A stretch of DNA of 33,611 nt from Liolophura sinensis (GCF_032854445.1 NW_027018378.1:1-33611); one strand, 5' to 3'. Numbered from the stretch's first letter, positions 1-12,789 are shown. Notes: a model not told the origin generated them from the sequence alone. Numbers and translations: made by a program.

Positions 1-1250
1 CAAATATCCCTGGTTTCCATGGAGTAAGAGCCGTTGCTGGGCACGTGATTATGACATCAATGATCAATCAATTGTCGCTACAGCCAAAAGTATTGGTCGG
101 AGAGCAACGCGGTTTGCACCATTCGATTTCTCGTCACAAAATACGTCGGATTAGCCTCTTACCAGAAGCACTGGAACGGTTTTTCACTTTTGCATTTTTG
201 CCTGGTCTTTTTGTTAATTGAAATCGGCTACACTGTACTCTGTACAATCGCGACTGGTCATTACTATATTCAACTTTTGACTATAAGTTATGTGCCCTTC
301 GGTAGCCCAGAAGACGTCAAATCTTTGGGCAAGCCATTTAACTCACCCAGCAATTGCCTTACTTCTAAGTGCAAGACAATCTCAATGTCTTTATCTACGT
401 GTAGAAAAACCAGACCATTTGTACGTGAAAAACACAAGGTACTTGATACAGTCTGCTGTAAAAAGTACAACTGAACACTGACCCACTTCAGTAAGGTGCC
501 AAAGATGCGGAATTGAGCCAGGCATCGGCAGCTGTTGAAAAATTGCAAATTTCCCTGGTTTCCATGGAGTAAGAGCCGTTGCTGGGCACGTGATTTTGAC
601 ATAAATTATCATTCAATTGTCACTACAGCCAAAAGTATTGGTCGGAGAGCAACGCGGTTTGCACCATTCGATTTCTCGTCACAAAATACGTCGGATTAGC
701 CTCTTACCTGCAGCACTGGAACAGTTTTTCCACTTTTGCATTTTTACCTGGTCTTTTTGTTAATTGAAATCGGCTACACTGTACTCTGTACAATCGCGAC
801 TGGTCATTACTATATTCACTTTTGACTATAAGTTATGTGCCCTTCGGTAGCCCAGAAGACGTCAAATCTATCGGCTAAGCCATTCACCCAGCAATTGTCT
901 TACTTCTAAGTCCAAGACAATCTCAATGTCTTTATCTACGTGTAGAAAAAACCACACCATTTGTACGTAAAAAACACAAGGTACTTGATACAGTCTGCTG
1001 TAAAAAGTACAACTGAACACTGACCCACTTCAGTAAGGTGCCAAAAGATGCGGAATTGAGCCAGGCATCGGCAGCTGTTGAAAATTGCAAATTTCCCTGG
1101 TTTCCATGGAGTAAGAGCCGTTGCTGGGCACGTGATTATGACATAAATGATCATTCAATTGTCACTACAGCCAAAAGTATTGGTCGGAGAGCAACGCGGT
1201 TTGCACCATTCGATTTCTCGTCACAAAATACGTCGGATTAGCCTCTTACC
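1..1250 (+). repeat. Partial copy of the 5-unit block at the window start
   Basis: The order P2 (anchor 17), P1' (anchor 562, with ttttgacataaattatc), then the marker ctatcggctaagcc near 868 and a P1 unit (anchor 1104) matches the first three units of the 5-unit higher-order repeat at 15928 and 18675. The marker ctatcggctaagccc recurs only after P1' units in that block (near 16785, 19530 and 21726). The first unit also carries ccagaagcactggaacgg, shared with 11690 and 18830. The marker segment here has lost a few bases relative to the later copies. The right limit is approximate. Confidence 0.7.
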
Positions 1251-1278
1251 AGCAGCACTGGAACCAGCAGCACTGGAA
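1249..1278 (+). repeat. 15-bp local tandem duplication inside one unit
   Basis: The string ccagcagcactggaa stands twice back to back (1249-1263 and 1264-1278). All other units have it once, so this is a private duplication in one copy. It accounts for most of the extra length of the 1104-1667 interval (563 bp). Confidence 0.97.
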
Positions 1279-3161
1279 CAGTTTTTCCACTTTTGCATTT
1301 TTGCCTGGTCTTTTTGTTAATTGAAATCGGCTACACTGTACTCTGTACAATCGCGACTCGTCATTACTATATTCAACTTTTGACTATAAGTTATGTGCCC
1401 TTCGGTAGCTCAGAAGACGTCAAATCTTTGGGCCAAGCCCATTTAACTCACCCAGCAGTTGCCTTACTTCTAAGTGCAAGACAATCTCAATGTCTTTATC
1501 TACGTGTAGAAAAACCACACCATTTGTACATAAAAACACAAGGTACTTGATACAGTCTGCTGTAAAAAGTACAACTAAACACTGACCCACATTTATAAGG
1601 TGCCAAAAGATGTGGAATTGGGCCAGGCATCGGCAGCTGTTAAAAAATTGCAAATTTCCCTGGTTTCCATGGAGTAAGAGCCGTTGCTGGGCACGTGATT
1701 ATGACATAAATGATCATTCAATTGTCACTACAGCCAAATGTATTGGTTGGAGAGCAACGCGGTTTGCACCATTCGATTTGTCGTCACAAAATACGTCGGA
1801 TTAGCCTCTTACCAGCAGCACTGGAACAGTTTTTCCACTTTTGCATTTTTACCTGGTCTTTTTGTTAATTGAAATCGGCTACACTGTACTCTGTACAATC
1901 GCGACTGGTCATTACTATATTCAACTTTTGACTATAAGATATGTGCCCTTCGGTAGCCCAGAAGACCTGAAATCTTTGGGCTAAGCCCATTTAACTCACC
2001 CAGCAATTGCCTTACTTCTAAGTGCAAGACAATCTCAATGTCTTTATCTACGTGTAGAAAAACCACACCATTTGTATATAAAAAAACACAAGGTACTTGA
2101 TACAGTCTGCTGTAAAAAGTACAACTAAACACTGACCCACATTTATAAGGTGCCAAAAGATGTGGAATTGGGGCCAGGCATCGGCAGCTGTTAAAAATTG
2201 CAAATATCCCTGGTTTCCATGGAGTAAGAGCCGTTGCTGGGCACGTGATTATGACATCAATGATCATTGATCTGTCGCTACAGCCAAAAGTATTGGTCGG
2301 AGAGCAACGCGGTTTGCACCATTCGATTTCTCGTCACAAAATACGTCGGATTAGCCTCTTACTAGTAGCACTGGAACAGTTTTTCCACTTTTGCATTTTG
2401 CTTCGTCTTTTTGTTAATTGAAATCGGCTAAACTGTACTCTGTACAATCGCGACTGGTCATTACTATATTCAACTTTTGACTATAAGTTATGTGCCCTTC
2501 GGTAGCCCAGAAGACGTGAAATCTTTGGGCTAAGCCCATTTAACTCACCCAGCAATTGTCTTACTTCTAAGTGCAAGACAATCTTAATGTCTTTATCTAC
2601 GTGTAGAAAACCACACCATTTGTACATAAAAACACAAGGTACTTGATACAGTCTGCTGTAAAAAGTACAACTAAACACTGACCCACATTTTTAGGGTGCC
2701 AAAAGATGCAGAATTGGGCCAGGCATCGGCAGCTGTTAAAAAATTGCAAATATCCCTGGTTTCCATGGAGTAAGAGCCGTTGCTGGGCACGTGATTATGA
2801 CATAAATGATCAATCAATTGTCGCTACAGCCAAAAGTATTGGTCGGAAAGCAACGCGGTTTGCACCATTCGATTTCTCGTCACAAAATACGTCGGATTAG
2901 CCTCTTACCAGCAGCACTGGAACAGTTTTTCCACTTTTGCATTTTTTGCCTGGTCTTTTTGTTAATTGAAATCGGCTACACTGTACTCTGTACAATCGCG
3001 ACTGGTCATTACTATATTCAACTTTTGACTATAAGTTATGTGCCCTTCGGTAGCTCAGAAGACGTCAAATCTTTGGGCCAAGCCCATTTAACTCACCCCA
3101 GCAATTGCCTTACTTCTAAGTGCAAGACAATCTCAATGTCTTTATCTACGTGTAGAAAAAC

Positions 3162-3189
3162 CACACCATTTGTACCACACCATTTGTAC
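3162..3189 (+). repeat. 14-bp local tandem duplication inside one unit
   Basis: The string cacaccatttgtac is repeated directly (3162-3175 and 3176-3189). Neighbouring units have a single copy. It is responsible for the long 2763-3328 interval (565 bp). Confidence 0.97.
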
Positions 3190-6100
3190 GTGAAAACCAC
3201 AAGGTACTTGATACAGTCTGCTGTAAAAAGTACAACTGAACACTAACCCACTTCAGTAAGGTGCCAAAAGATGCGGAATTGAGCCAGGCATCGGCAGCTG
3301 TTGAAAAATTGCAAATTTCCCTGGTTTCCATGGAGTAAGAGCCGTTGCTGGGCACGTGATTATGACATAAATGATCATTCAATTGTAGCTACAGCCAAAA
3401 GTATTGGTCGGAGAGCAGCGCGGATTGCACCATTCGATTTCTCGTCACAAAATACGTCGGATTAGGCTCTTACTAGTAGCACTGGAACAGTTTTTCCACT
3501 TTTGCACTTTTGCCTGGTCTTTTTGTTAATTGAAATCGGCTACACTGTACTCTGTACAATCGCGACTGGTCATTACTATATTCAACTTTTGATTATAAGT
3601 TATGTGCCCTTCGGTAGCTCAGAAGACGTCAAATCTTTGGGCCAAGCCCATTTAACTCACCCAGCAATTGCCTTACTTCTAAGTGCAAGACAATCTCAAT
3701 GTCTTTATCTACGTGTAGAAAAACCACACCATTTGTACGTGAAAACCACAAGGTACTTGATACAGTCTGCTGTAAAAAGTACAAACTGAACACTGACCCA
3801 CTTCAGTAAGGTTCCAAAAGATGCGGAATTGAGCCAGGCATCGGCAGCTGTTGAAAAATTGCAAATTTCCCTGGTTTCCATGGAGTAAGAGCCGTTGCTG
3901 GGCACGTGATTATGACATAAATGATCATTCAATTGTCACTACAGCCAAAAGTATTGGTCGGAGAGCAACGCGGTTTGCACCATTCGATTTCTCGTCACAA
4001 AATACGTCGGATTAGACTCTTACCAGCAGCTCTGGAACAGTTTTTCCACTTTTGCATTTTTGCCTGGTCTTTTTGTTAATTGAAATCGGCTACACTGTAC
4101 TCTGTACAATCGCGACAGGTCATTACTATATTCAACTTTTGACTATAAGTTATGTGCCCTTCGGTAGCCCAGAAGACCTGAAATCTTTGGGCTAAGCCCA
4201 TTTAACTCACCCAGCAATTGTCTTACTTCTAAGTCCAAGACAATCTCAATGTCTTTATCTACGTGTAGAAAAACCACACCATTTGTACATAAAAAACACA
4301 AGGTACTTGATACAGTCTGCTGTAAAAAGTACAACTAAACACTGACCCACATTATTAAGGTGCCAAAAGATGCAGAATTGGGCCAGGCATCGGCAGCTGT
4401 TAAAAAATTGCAAAATATCCCTGGTTTCCATGGAGTAAGAGCCGTTGCTGGGCACGTGATTATGATATCAATGATCAATCAATTGTCGCTACAGCCAAAA
4501 GTATTGGTCGGAAAGCAACGCGGTTTGCACCATTCGATTCTCGTCACAAAATACGTCGGATTAGTCTCTTATTGGTAGCACTGGAACAGTTTTTCCACTT
4601 TTGCATTTTTGCCTGGTCTTTTTGTTAATTGAAATCGGCTACACTGTACTCTGTACAATCGCGACTCGTCATTACTATATTCAACTTTTGACTATAAGTT
4701 ATGTGCCCTTCGGTAGCTCAGAAGACGTCAAATCTTTGGGCCAAGCCCATTTAACTCACCCAGCAATTGTCTTACTTCTAAGTGCAAGACAATCTCAATG
4801 TCTTTATCTACGTGTAGAAAAACCACACCATTTGTACATGAAAAGCACAAGGTACTTGATACAGTCTGCTGTAAAAAGTACAACTGAACACTGACCCGCT
4901 TCAGTAAGGTGCCAAAAGATGCGGAATTGAGCCAGGCATCGGCAGCTGTTGAAAAATTGCAAATTTCCCTGGTTTCCATGGAGTAAGAGCCGTTGCTGGC
5001 AAGTGATTATGACATATATGATCATTCAATTGTCACTACAGCCAAAAGTATTGGTCGGAGAGCAACGCGGTTTGCACCATTCGATTTGTCGTCACAAAAT
5101 ACGTCGGATTAGCCTCTTACCAGCAGGACTGGAACAGTTTTTCCACTTTTGCATTTTTACCTGGTCTTTTTGTTAATTGAAATCGGCTACACTGTACTCT
5201 GTACAATCGCGACTCGTCATTACTATATTCAACTTTTGACTATAAGATATGTGCCCTTCGGTAGCCCAGAAGACCTGAAATCTTTGGGCTAAGCCCATTT
5301 AACTCACCCAGCAATTGCCTTACTTCTAAGTCCAAGACAATCTCAATGTCTTTATCTACGTGTAGAAAAACCACACCATTTGTACATAAAAAACACAAGG
5401 TACTTGATACAGTCTGCTGTAAGAAGTACAACTAAACACGGACCCACATTTAGAAAGTGCCAAAAGATGTGGAATTGGGCCAGGCATCGGCAGCTGTTAA
5501 AAAATTGCAAATATCCCTGGTTTCCATGGAGTAAGAGCCGTTGCTGGGCACGTGATTATGACATCAATGATCATTGATTTGTCACTACAGCCAAAAGTAT
5601 TGGTCGGAGAGCAACGCGGTTTGCACCATTCGATTTCTCGTCACAAAATACGTCGGATTAGCCTCTTACTAGTAGCACTGGAACAGTTTTTCCACTTTTG
5701 CATTTTTGCTTCGTCTTTTTGTTAATTGAAATCGGCTAAACTGTACTCTGTACAATCGCGACTGGTCATTACTATATTCAACTTTTGACTATAAGTTATG
5801 TGCCCTTCGGTAGCCCAGAAGACCTGAAATCTTTGGGCTAAGCCCATTTAACTCACCCAGCAATTGCCTTACTTCTAAGTGCAAGACAATCTCAATGTCT
5901 TTATCTACGTGTAGAAAAACCAGACCATTTGTACATAAAAAACACAAAGTACTTGATACAGTCTGCTGTAAAAAGTACAACTAAACACTGACCCACATTT
6001 TTAAGGTGCCAAAAGATGCAGAATTGGGCCAGGCATCGGCAGCTGTTAAAAAATTGCAAATATCCCTGGTTTCCATGGAGTAAGAGCCGTTGCTACGCAC

Positions 6101-7269
6101 GTGATTATGACATCAATGATCAATCAATTGTCGCTACAGCCAAAAGTATTGGTCGGAAAGCAACGCGGTTTGCACCATTCGATTTCTCGTCACAAAAATA
6201 CGTCGGATTAGCCTCTTACCAGCAGCACTGGAACAGTTTTTCCACTTTTGCATTTTTGCCTGGTCTTTTTGTTATTGAAATCGGCTACACTGTACTCTGT
6301 ACAATCGCGACTGGTCATTACTATATTCAACTTTTGACTATAAGTTATGTGCCCTTCGGTAGCTCAGAAGACGTCAAATCTTTGGGCCAAGCCCATTTAA
6401 CTCACCCAGCAATTGCCTTACTTCTAAGTGCAAGACAATCTCAATGTCTTTATCTACGTGTAGAAAAACCACACCATTTGTACCATGAAAACCACAAGGT
6501 ACTTGATACAGTCTGCTGTAAAAAGTACAACTCAACACTGACCCACTTCAGTAAGGTGCCAAAAGATGCGGAATTGAGCCAGGCATCGGCAGCTGTTGAA
6601 AAATTGCAAATTTCCCTGGTTTCCATGGAGTAAGAGCCGTTGCTGGGCACGTGATTATGACATAAATGATCATTCAATTGTCGCTACAGCCAAAAGTATT
6701 GGTCGGAGAGCAACGCGGTTTGCACCATTCGATTTCTCGTCACAAATACGTCGGATTAGCCTCTTACCAGCAGCACTGGAACAGTTTTTCCACTTTTGCA
6801 TTTTTGCCTGGTCTTTTTGTTAATTGAAATCGGCTACACTGTACTCTGTACAATCGCGACTGGTCATTACTATATTCAACTTTTGACTATAAGTTATGTG
6901 CCCTTCGGTAGCTCAGAAGACGTCAAATCTTTGGGCCAAGCCCATTTAACTCACCCAGCAATTGCCTTACTTCTAAGTGCAAGACAATCTCAATGTCTTT
7001 ATCTACGTGTAGAAAAACCACACCATTTGTACGTGAAAAGCACAAGGTACTTGATACAGTCTGCTGTAAAAAGTACAACTGAACACTAACCCACTTCAGT
7101 AAGGTGCCAAAAGATGCGGAATTGAGCCAGGCATCGGCAGCTGTTGAAAAATTGCAAATTTCCCTGGTTTCCATGGAGTAAGAGCCGTTGCTGGGCACGT
7201 GATTATGACATCAATGATCATTTAATTGTCGCTACAGCAAAAGTATTGGTCGGAGAGCAACGCAGTTTG

Positions 7270-7295
7270 CACCATTCGATTCCTCTTACCAGCAG
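7270..7295 (+). other. 26-bp deletion junction in one unit
   Basis: The unit reads ttcgatt directly followed by cctcttacc, with the junction between 7281 and 7282. The 26 bases present here in the other units (tctcgtcacaaaata to cggattag) are missing. The interval between anchors 7171 and 7693 is correspondingly 522 bp. It is a private event seen in one copy. Confidence 0.95.
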
Positions 7296-10200
7296 CACTG
7301 GAACAGTTTTTCCACTTTTGCATTTTTACTTGGTCTTTTTGTTAATTGAAATCGGCAACACTGTACTCTGTACAATCGCGACTGGTCATTACTATATTCA
7401 ACTTTTGACTATAAGTTATGTGCCCTTCGGTAGCCCAGAAGACCTGAAATCTTTGGGCTAAGCCCATTTAACTCACCCAGGAATTGCCTTACTTCTAAGT
7501 CCAAGACAATCTCAATGTCTTTATCTACGTGTAGAAAAACCACACCATTTGTACATAAAAAACACAAGGTACTTGATACAGTCTGCTGTAAAAAGTACAA
7601 CTAAACACTGACCCACATTTATAAGGTGCCAAAAGCTGTGGAATTGGGCCAGGCATCGGCAGCTGTTAAAAAATTGCAAATATCCCTGGTTTCCATGGAG
7701 TAAGAGCCGTTGCTGGGCACGTGATTATGACATCAATGATCATTGATCTGTCGCTACAGCCAAAAGTATTGGTCGGAGAGCAACGCGGTTTGCACCATTC
7801 GATTTCTCGTCACAAAATACGTCGGATTAGCCTCTTACTAGTAGCACTGGAACAGTTTTTCCACTTTTGCATTTTTGCTTCGTCTTTTTGTTAATTGAAA
7901 TCGGCTAAACTGTACTCTGTACAATCGCGACTGGTCATTACTATATTCAACTTTTGACTATAAGTTATGTGCCCTTCGGTAGCCCAGAAGACGTCAAATC
8001 TTTGGGCCAAGCCCATTTAGCTCACCCAGCAATTGCCTTACTTCTAAGTGCAAGACAATCTCAATGTATTTATCTACGTGTAGAAAAACCAGACCATTTG
8101 TACGTGAAAAACACAAGGTACTTGATACAGTCTGCTGTAAAAAGTACAACTGAACACTAACCCACTTCAGTAAGGTGCCAAAAGATGCGGAATTGAGCCA
8201 GGCATCGGCAGCTGTTGAAAAATTGCAAATTTCCCTGGTTTCCATGGAGTAAGAGCCGTTGCTGGGCACGTGATTTTGACATAAATGATCATTCAATTGT
8301 CGCTACAGCCAAAAGTATTGGTCGGTGAGCAACGCGGATTGCACCATTCGATTTCTCGTCACAAAATACGTCGGATTAGGCTCTTACTAGTAGCACTGGA
8401 ACAGTTTTTCCACTTTTGCATTTTTGCCTGATCTTTTTGTTAATTGAAATCGGCTACACTGTACTCTGTACAATCGCGACTGGTCATTACTATATTCAAC
8501 TTTTGACTATAAGTTATGTGCCCTTCGGTAGCCCAGAAGACCTGAAATCTTTGGGCCAAGCCCATTTAACTCACCCAGCAATTGTCTTACTTCTAAGTCC
8601 AAGACAATCTCAATGTCTTTATCTACGTGTAGAAAAACCACACCATTCGTACATAAAAAACACAAGGTACTTGATACAGTCTGCTGTAAAATGTACAACT
8701 AAACACTGACCCACATTTATAAGGTGCCAAAAGATGCAGAATTGGGCCAGGCATCGGCAGCTGTTAAAAAATTGCAAATATCCCTGGTTTCCATGGAGTA
8801 AGAACCGTTTCTACGCACGTGATTATGACATAAATGATCATTCAATTGTCACTACAGCCAAAAGTATTGGTCGGAGAGCAACGCGGTTTGCACCATTCGA
8901 TTTCTCGTTACAAAATACGTCGGATTAGCCTCTTACCAGCAGCACTGGAACAGTTTTTCCACTTTTGCATTTTTACCTGGTCTTTTTCTTAATTGAAATC
9001 GGCTACACTGTACTCTGTACAATCGCGACTGGTCATTACTATATTCAACTTTTGACTATAAGTTATGTGCCCTTCGGTAGCCCAGAAGACCTGAAATCTT
9101 TGGGCTAAGCCCATTTAACTCACCCAGCAATTGCCTTACTTCTAAGTCCAAGACAATCTCAATGTCTTTATCTACGTGTAGAAAAACCAGACCATTTGTA
9201 CATAAAAAACACAAGGTACTTGATACAGTCTGCTGTAAAAAGTACAACTAAACACTGACCCACATTTATAAGGTGCCAAAAGATGTGGAATTGGGCCAGG
9301 CATCGGCAGATGTTAAAAAATTGCAAATATCCCTGGTTTCCATGGAGTAAGAGCCGTTGCTGGGCACGTGATTATGACATCAATGATCATTGATCTGTCG
9401 CTACAGCCAAAAGTATTGGTCGGAGAGCAACGCGGTTTGCACCATTCAATTTCTCGTCACAAAATACGTCGGATTAGCCTCTTACTAGTAGCACTGGAAC
9501 AGTTTTTCCACTTTTGCATTTTTGCTTCGTCTTTTTGTTAATTGAAATGGGCTAAACTGTACTCTGTACAATCGCGACTGGTCATTACTATATTCAACTT
9601 TTGACTATAAGTTATGTGCCCTTCGGTAGCCCAGAAGACGTCAAATCCTTGGGCTAAGCCCATTTAACTCACCCAGCAATTGCCTTACTTCTAAGTGCAA
9701 GACAATCTCAATGTCTTTATCTAAGTGTGGAAAAACCACACCATTTGTACGTGAAAAACACAGGGTACTTGATACAGTCTGCTGTAAAAAGTACAACTGA
9801 ACACTAACCCACTTCAGTAAGGTGCCAAAAGATGCGGAATTGAGCCAGGCATCGGCAGCTGTTGAAAAATTGCAAATTTCCCTGGTTTCCATGGTATAAG
9901 AGCCGTTGCTACGCACGTGATTTTGACATCAATGATCATTGATCTGTCGCTACAGCCAAAAGTATTGGTCGGAGAGCAACGCGGTTTGCACCATTCGATT
10001 TCTCGTCACAAAATACGTCGGATTAGCCTCTTACTAGTAGCACTGGAACAGTTTTTCCACTTTTGCATTTTTGCTTCGTCTTTTTGTTAATTGAAATCGG
10101 CTAAACTGTACTCTGTACAATCGCGACTGGTCATTACTATATTCAACTTTTGACTATAAGTTATGTGCCCTTCGGTAGCCCAGAAGACCTGAAATCTTTG

Positions 10201-11011
10201 GGCTAAGCCCATTTAAATCACCCAGCAATTGCCTTACTTTTAAGTGCAAGACAATCTTAATGTCTTTATCTACGTGTAGAAAAACCACACCATTTGTACG
10301 TGAAAAACACAAGGTACTTGATACAGTCTGCTGTAAAAAGTACAACTGAACACTGACCCACTTCAGTAAGGTGGCAAAAGATGCGGAATTGAGCCAGGCA
10401 TCGGCAGCTGTTGAAAAATTGCAAATATCCCTGGTTTCCATGGAGTAAGAGCCGTTGCTGGGCACGTGATTATGACATCAATGATCATTGATCTGTCGCT
10501 ACAGCCAAAAGTATTGGGCGGAGAGCAACGCGGTTTGCACCATTCGATTTCTCGCCACAAAATACGTCGGATTAGCCTCTTACTAGTAGCACTGGAACAG
10601 TTTTTCCACTTTTGCATTTTTGCCTGGTCTTTTTGTTAATTGAAATCGGCTACACTGTTCTTAGTACAATCGCGACTGATCATTACTATATTCAACTTTT
10701 GACTATAAGTTATGTGCCCTTCGGTAACCCAGAAGACGTCAAATCTTTGGGCTAAGCCCATTTAACTCACCCAGCAATTGCCTTACTTCTAAGTGCAAGA
10801 CAATCTCAATGTCTTTATCTACGTGTAGAAAAACCACACCATTTGTACGTGAAAAACACAAGGTACTTGATACAGTCTGCTGTAAGAAGTACAACTGACC
10901 ACAGACCCACATGAATAAGGTGCCAAAAGATGCGGAATTGAGCCAGGCATCGGCAGCTGTTGAAAAATTGCAAATATCCCTGGTTTCCATGGAGTAAGAG
11001 CCGTTGCTGGG

Positions 11012-11017
11012 CACGTG
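11012..11017. promoter_or_regulatory. CACGTG E-box-like site (representative, nearly every unit)
   Basis: CACGTG lies 25 bases after each anchor. I read it intact in 57 of 60 units; the exceptions are the units at anchors 4976 (caagtg), 18125 and 20869 (both aacatg). With its flank it reads ATCACGTG on the minus strand in almost all copies, which fits the RTCACRTG consensus bound by yeast Cbf1, and CACGTG is the general site of Myc/USF-type bHLH proteins. Binding here is only a possibility, since any 6-mer in a satellite is repeated by descent. Confidence 0.45.
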
Positions 11018-11025
11018 ATTATGAC

Positions 11026-11041
11026 ATCAATGATCATTGAT
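11026..11041. repeat. P3 palindrome (representative of 17 copies)
   Basis: atcaatgatcattgat is its own reverse complement over all 16 bases. It sits 39 bases after the anchor. I find it at 2256, 5563, 7732, 9379, 9928, 10477, 11026, 13221, 15417, 22006, 22891, 23981, 25636, 27283, 28930, 32224 and 32775. With the flanks gaca and tgtc the dyad extends further with a 2-base asymmetry. P1 units keep only a 10-bp core (aatgatcatt), and P2 units have tgatca only. It could be a dimeric protein site, a cruciform-prone site or a chance product of unit evolution. Confidence 0.9.
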
Positions 11042-12789
11042 CTGTCGCTACAGCCAAAAGTATTGGGCGGAGAGCAACGCGGTTTGCACCATTCGATTTC
11101 TCGCCACAAAATACGTCGGATTAGCCTCTTACTAGTAGCACTGGAACAGTTTTTCCACTTTTGCATTTTTGCCTGGTCTTTTTGTTAATTGAAATCGGCT
11201 ACACTGTACTCTGTACAATCGCGACTGGTCATTACTATATTCAACTTTTGACTATAAGTTATGTGCCCTTCGGTAGCCCAGAAGACGTCAAATCTTTGGG
11301 CTAAGCCCATTTAACTCACCCAGCAATTGTCTTACTTCTAAGTCCAAGACAATCTCAATGTCTTTATCTAAGTGTAGAAAAACCACACCATTTGTACATA
11401 AAAAACACAAGGTACTTGATACAGTCTGCTGTAAAAAGTACAACTCAACACTGACCCACATTTTTAAGGTGCCAAAAGATGCAGAATTGGGCCAGGCATT
11501 GGCAGCTGTTAAAAAATTGCAAATATCCCTGGTTTCCATGGAGTAAGAGCCGTTGCTGGGCACGTGATTATGACATCAATGATCAATCAATTGTCGCTAC
11601 AGCCAAAAGTCTTGGTCGGAGAGCAACGCGGTTTGCACCATTCGATTTCTCGTCACAAAATACGTCGGATTAGCCTCTTACCAGAAGCACTGGAACGGTT
11701 TTTCCACTTTTGCATTTTTGCCTGGTCTTTTTGTTAATTGAAATCGGCTACACTGTACTCTGTACAATCGCGACTGGTCATTACTATATTCAACTTTTGA
11801 CTATAAGTTATGTGCCCTTCGGTAGCCCAGAAGACGTCAAATCTTTGGGCTAAGCCCATTTAACTCACCCAGCAATTGTCTTACTTCTAAGTCCAAGACA
11901 ATCTCAATGTCTTTATCTACGTGTAGAAAAACCACACCATTTGTACATAAAAAACACAAGGTACTTGATACAGTCTGCTGCAAAAAGTACAACTAAACAC
12001 TGACCCACATTTATAAGGTGCCAAAAGATGTGGAATTGGGCCAGGCATCGGCAGCTGTTGAAAATTGCAAATTTCCCTGGTTTCCATGGAGTAAGAGCCG
12101 TTGCTGGGCACGTGATTATGACATAAATGATCATTCAATTGTCACTACAGCCAAAAGTATTGGTCGGAGAGCAACGCGGTTTGCACCATTCGATTTCTCG
12201 TCACAAAATACGTCGGATTAGCCTCTTACCAGCAGCACTGGAACAGTTTTTCGACTTTTGCATTTTTACCTGGTCTTTTTGTTAATTCAAATCGGCTACA
12301 CTGTACTCTGTACAATCGCGACTGGTCATTACTATATTCAACTTTTGACTATAAGTTATGTGCCCTTCGGTAGCCCAGAAGACGTCAAATCTTTGGGCTA
12401 AGCCCATTTAACTCACCCAGCAATTGCCTTACTTCTAAGTGCAAGACAATCTCAATGTCTTTATCTACGTGTAGAAAAACCACACCATTTGTACGTGAAA
12501 AACACAAGGTACTTGATACAGTCTGCTGTAAAAAGTACAACTGAACACTGACCCACTTCAGTAAGGTGCCAAAAGATGCAGAATTGAGCCAGGCATCGGC
12601 AGCTGTTGAAAAATTGCAAATTTCCCTGGTTTCCATGGAGTAAGAGCCGTTGCTACGCACGTGATTATGACATCAATGATCAATCAATTGTCGCTACAGC
12701 CAAAAGTATTGGTCGGAGAGCAACGCGGATTGCACCATTCGATTTGTCGTCACAAAATACGTCGGATTAGCCTCTTACCAGAAGCACTG

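Larger units (their letters stand above)
1667..8241 (+). repeat. Degenerate 3-unit/6-unit higher-order pattern
   Basis: P2 units recur every third unit at anchors 2763, 4428 and 6073, all with the private variant ggtcggaaagcaac. A stronger 6-unit relation (about 3308 bp) links 1667-3327 to 4976-6622: both start with a P1 unit carrying gatttgtcg and ataagatatgtgc (near 1936 and 5244), then a P3 unit with ttgcttcg and ggctaaac, then the ggaaagcaac P2 unit. Unit lengths vary here more than elsewhere (522 to 565 bp), which suggests an older, less homogenised part of the array. Confidence 0.75.
9340..11535 (+). repeat. Run of four consecutive P3 units
   Basis: Anchors 9340, 9889, 10438 and 10987 are all followed by the P3 palindrome. 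The last two also share the private variants gtattgggcgg and ctcgccacaaaa, so they look like a direct one-unit duplication. Their second halves differ: the 10438 unit has ctgttcttagtacaatc near 10656, where the 10987 unit has the standard TGTAC-N3-GTACA. Later mutation or conversion would explain that. Confidence 0.8.

Noticed and set aside
300-320. CENP-B box
   Set aside because: ttcggtagcccag starts like the TTCG of the box, but the required A and CGGG positions do not fit, and the reverse strand does not fit either.
1293-1550. Recurrent forward reading frame of about 97 codons in many units
   Set aside because: It opens at TTG rather than ATG, most units carry a stop at tgggcTAAgccc, single-base indels shift it freely, and it overlaps an equally open frame on the other strand. 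This is repetition of one accidental open stretch.
1610-1804. 64-codon forward frames in class B units, opening at an ATG before the anchor
   Set aside because: They exist only where gaattgggcc replaces gaattgagcc, which removes a stop. Such a haplotype-dependent, fixed-length open stretch shows no sign of coding.
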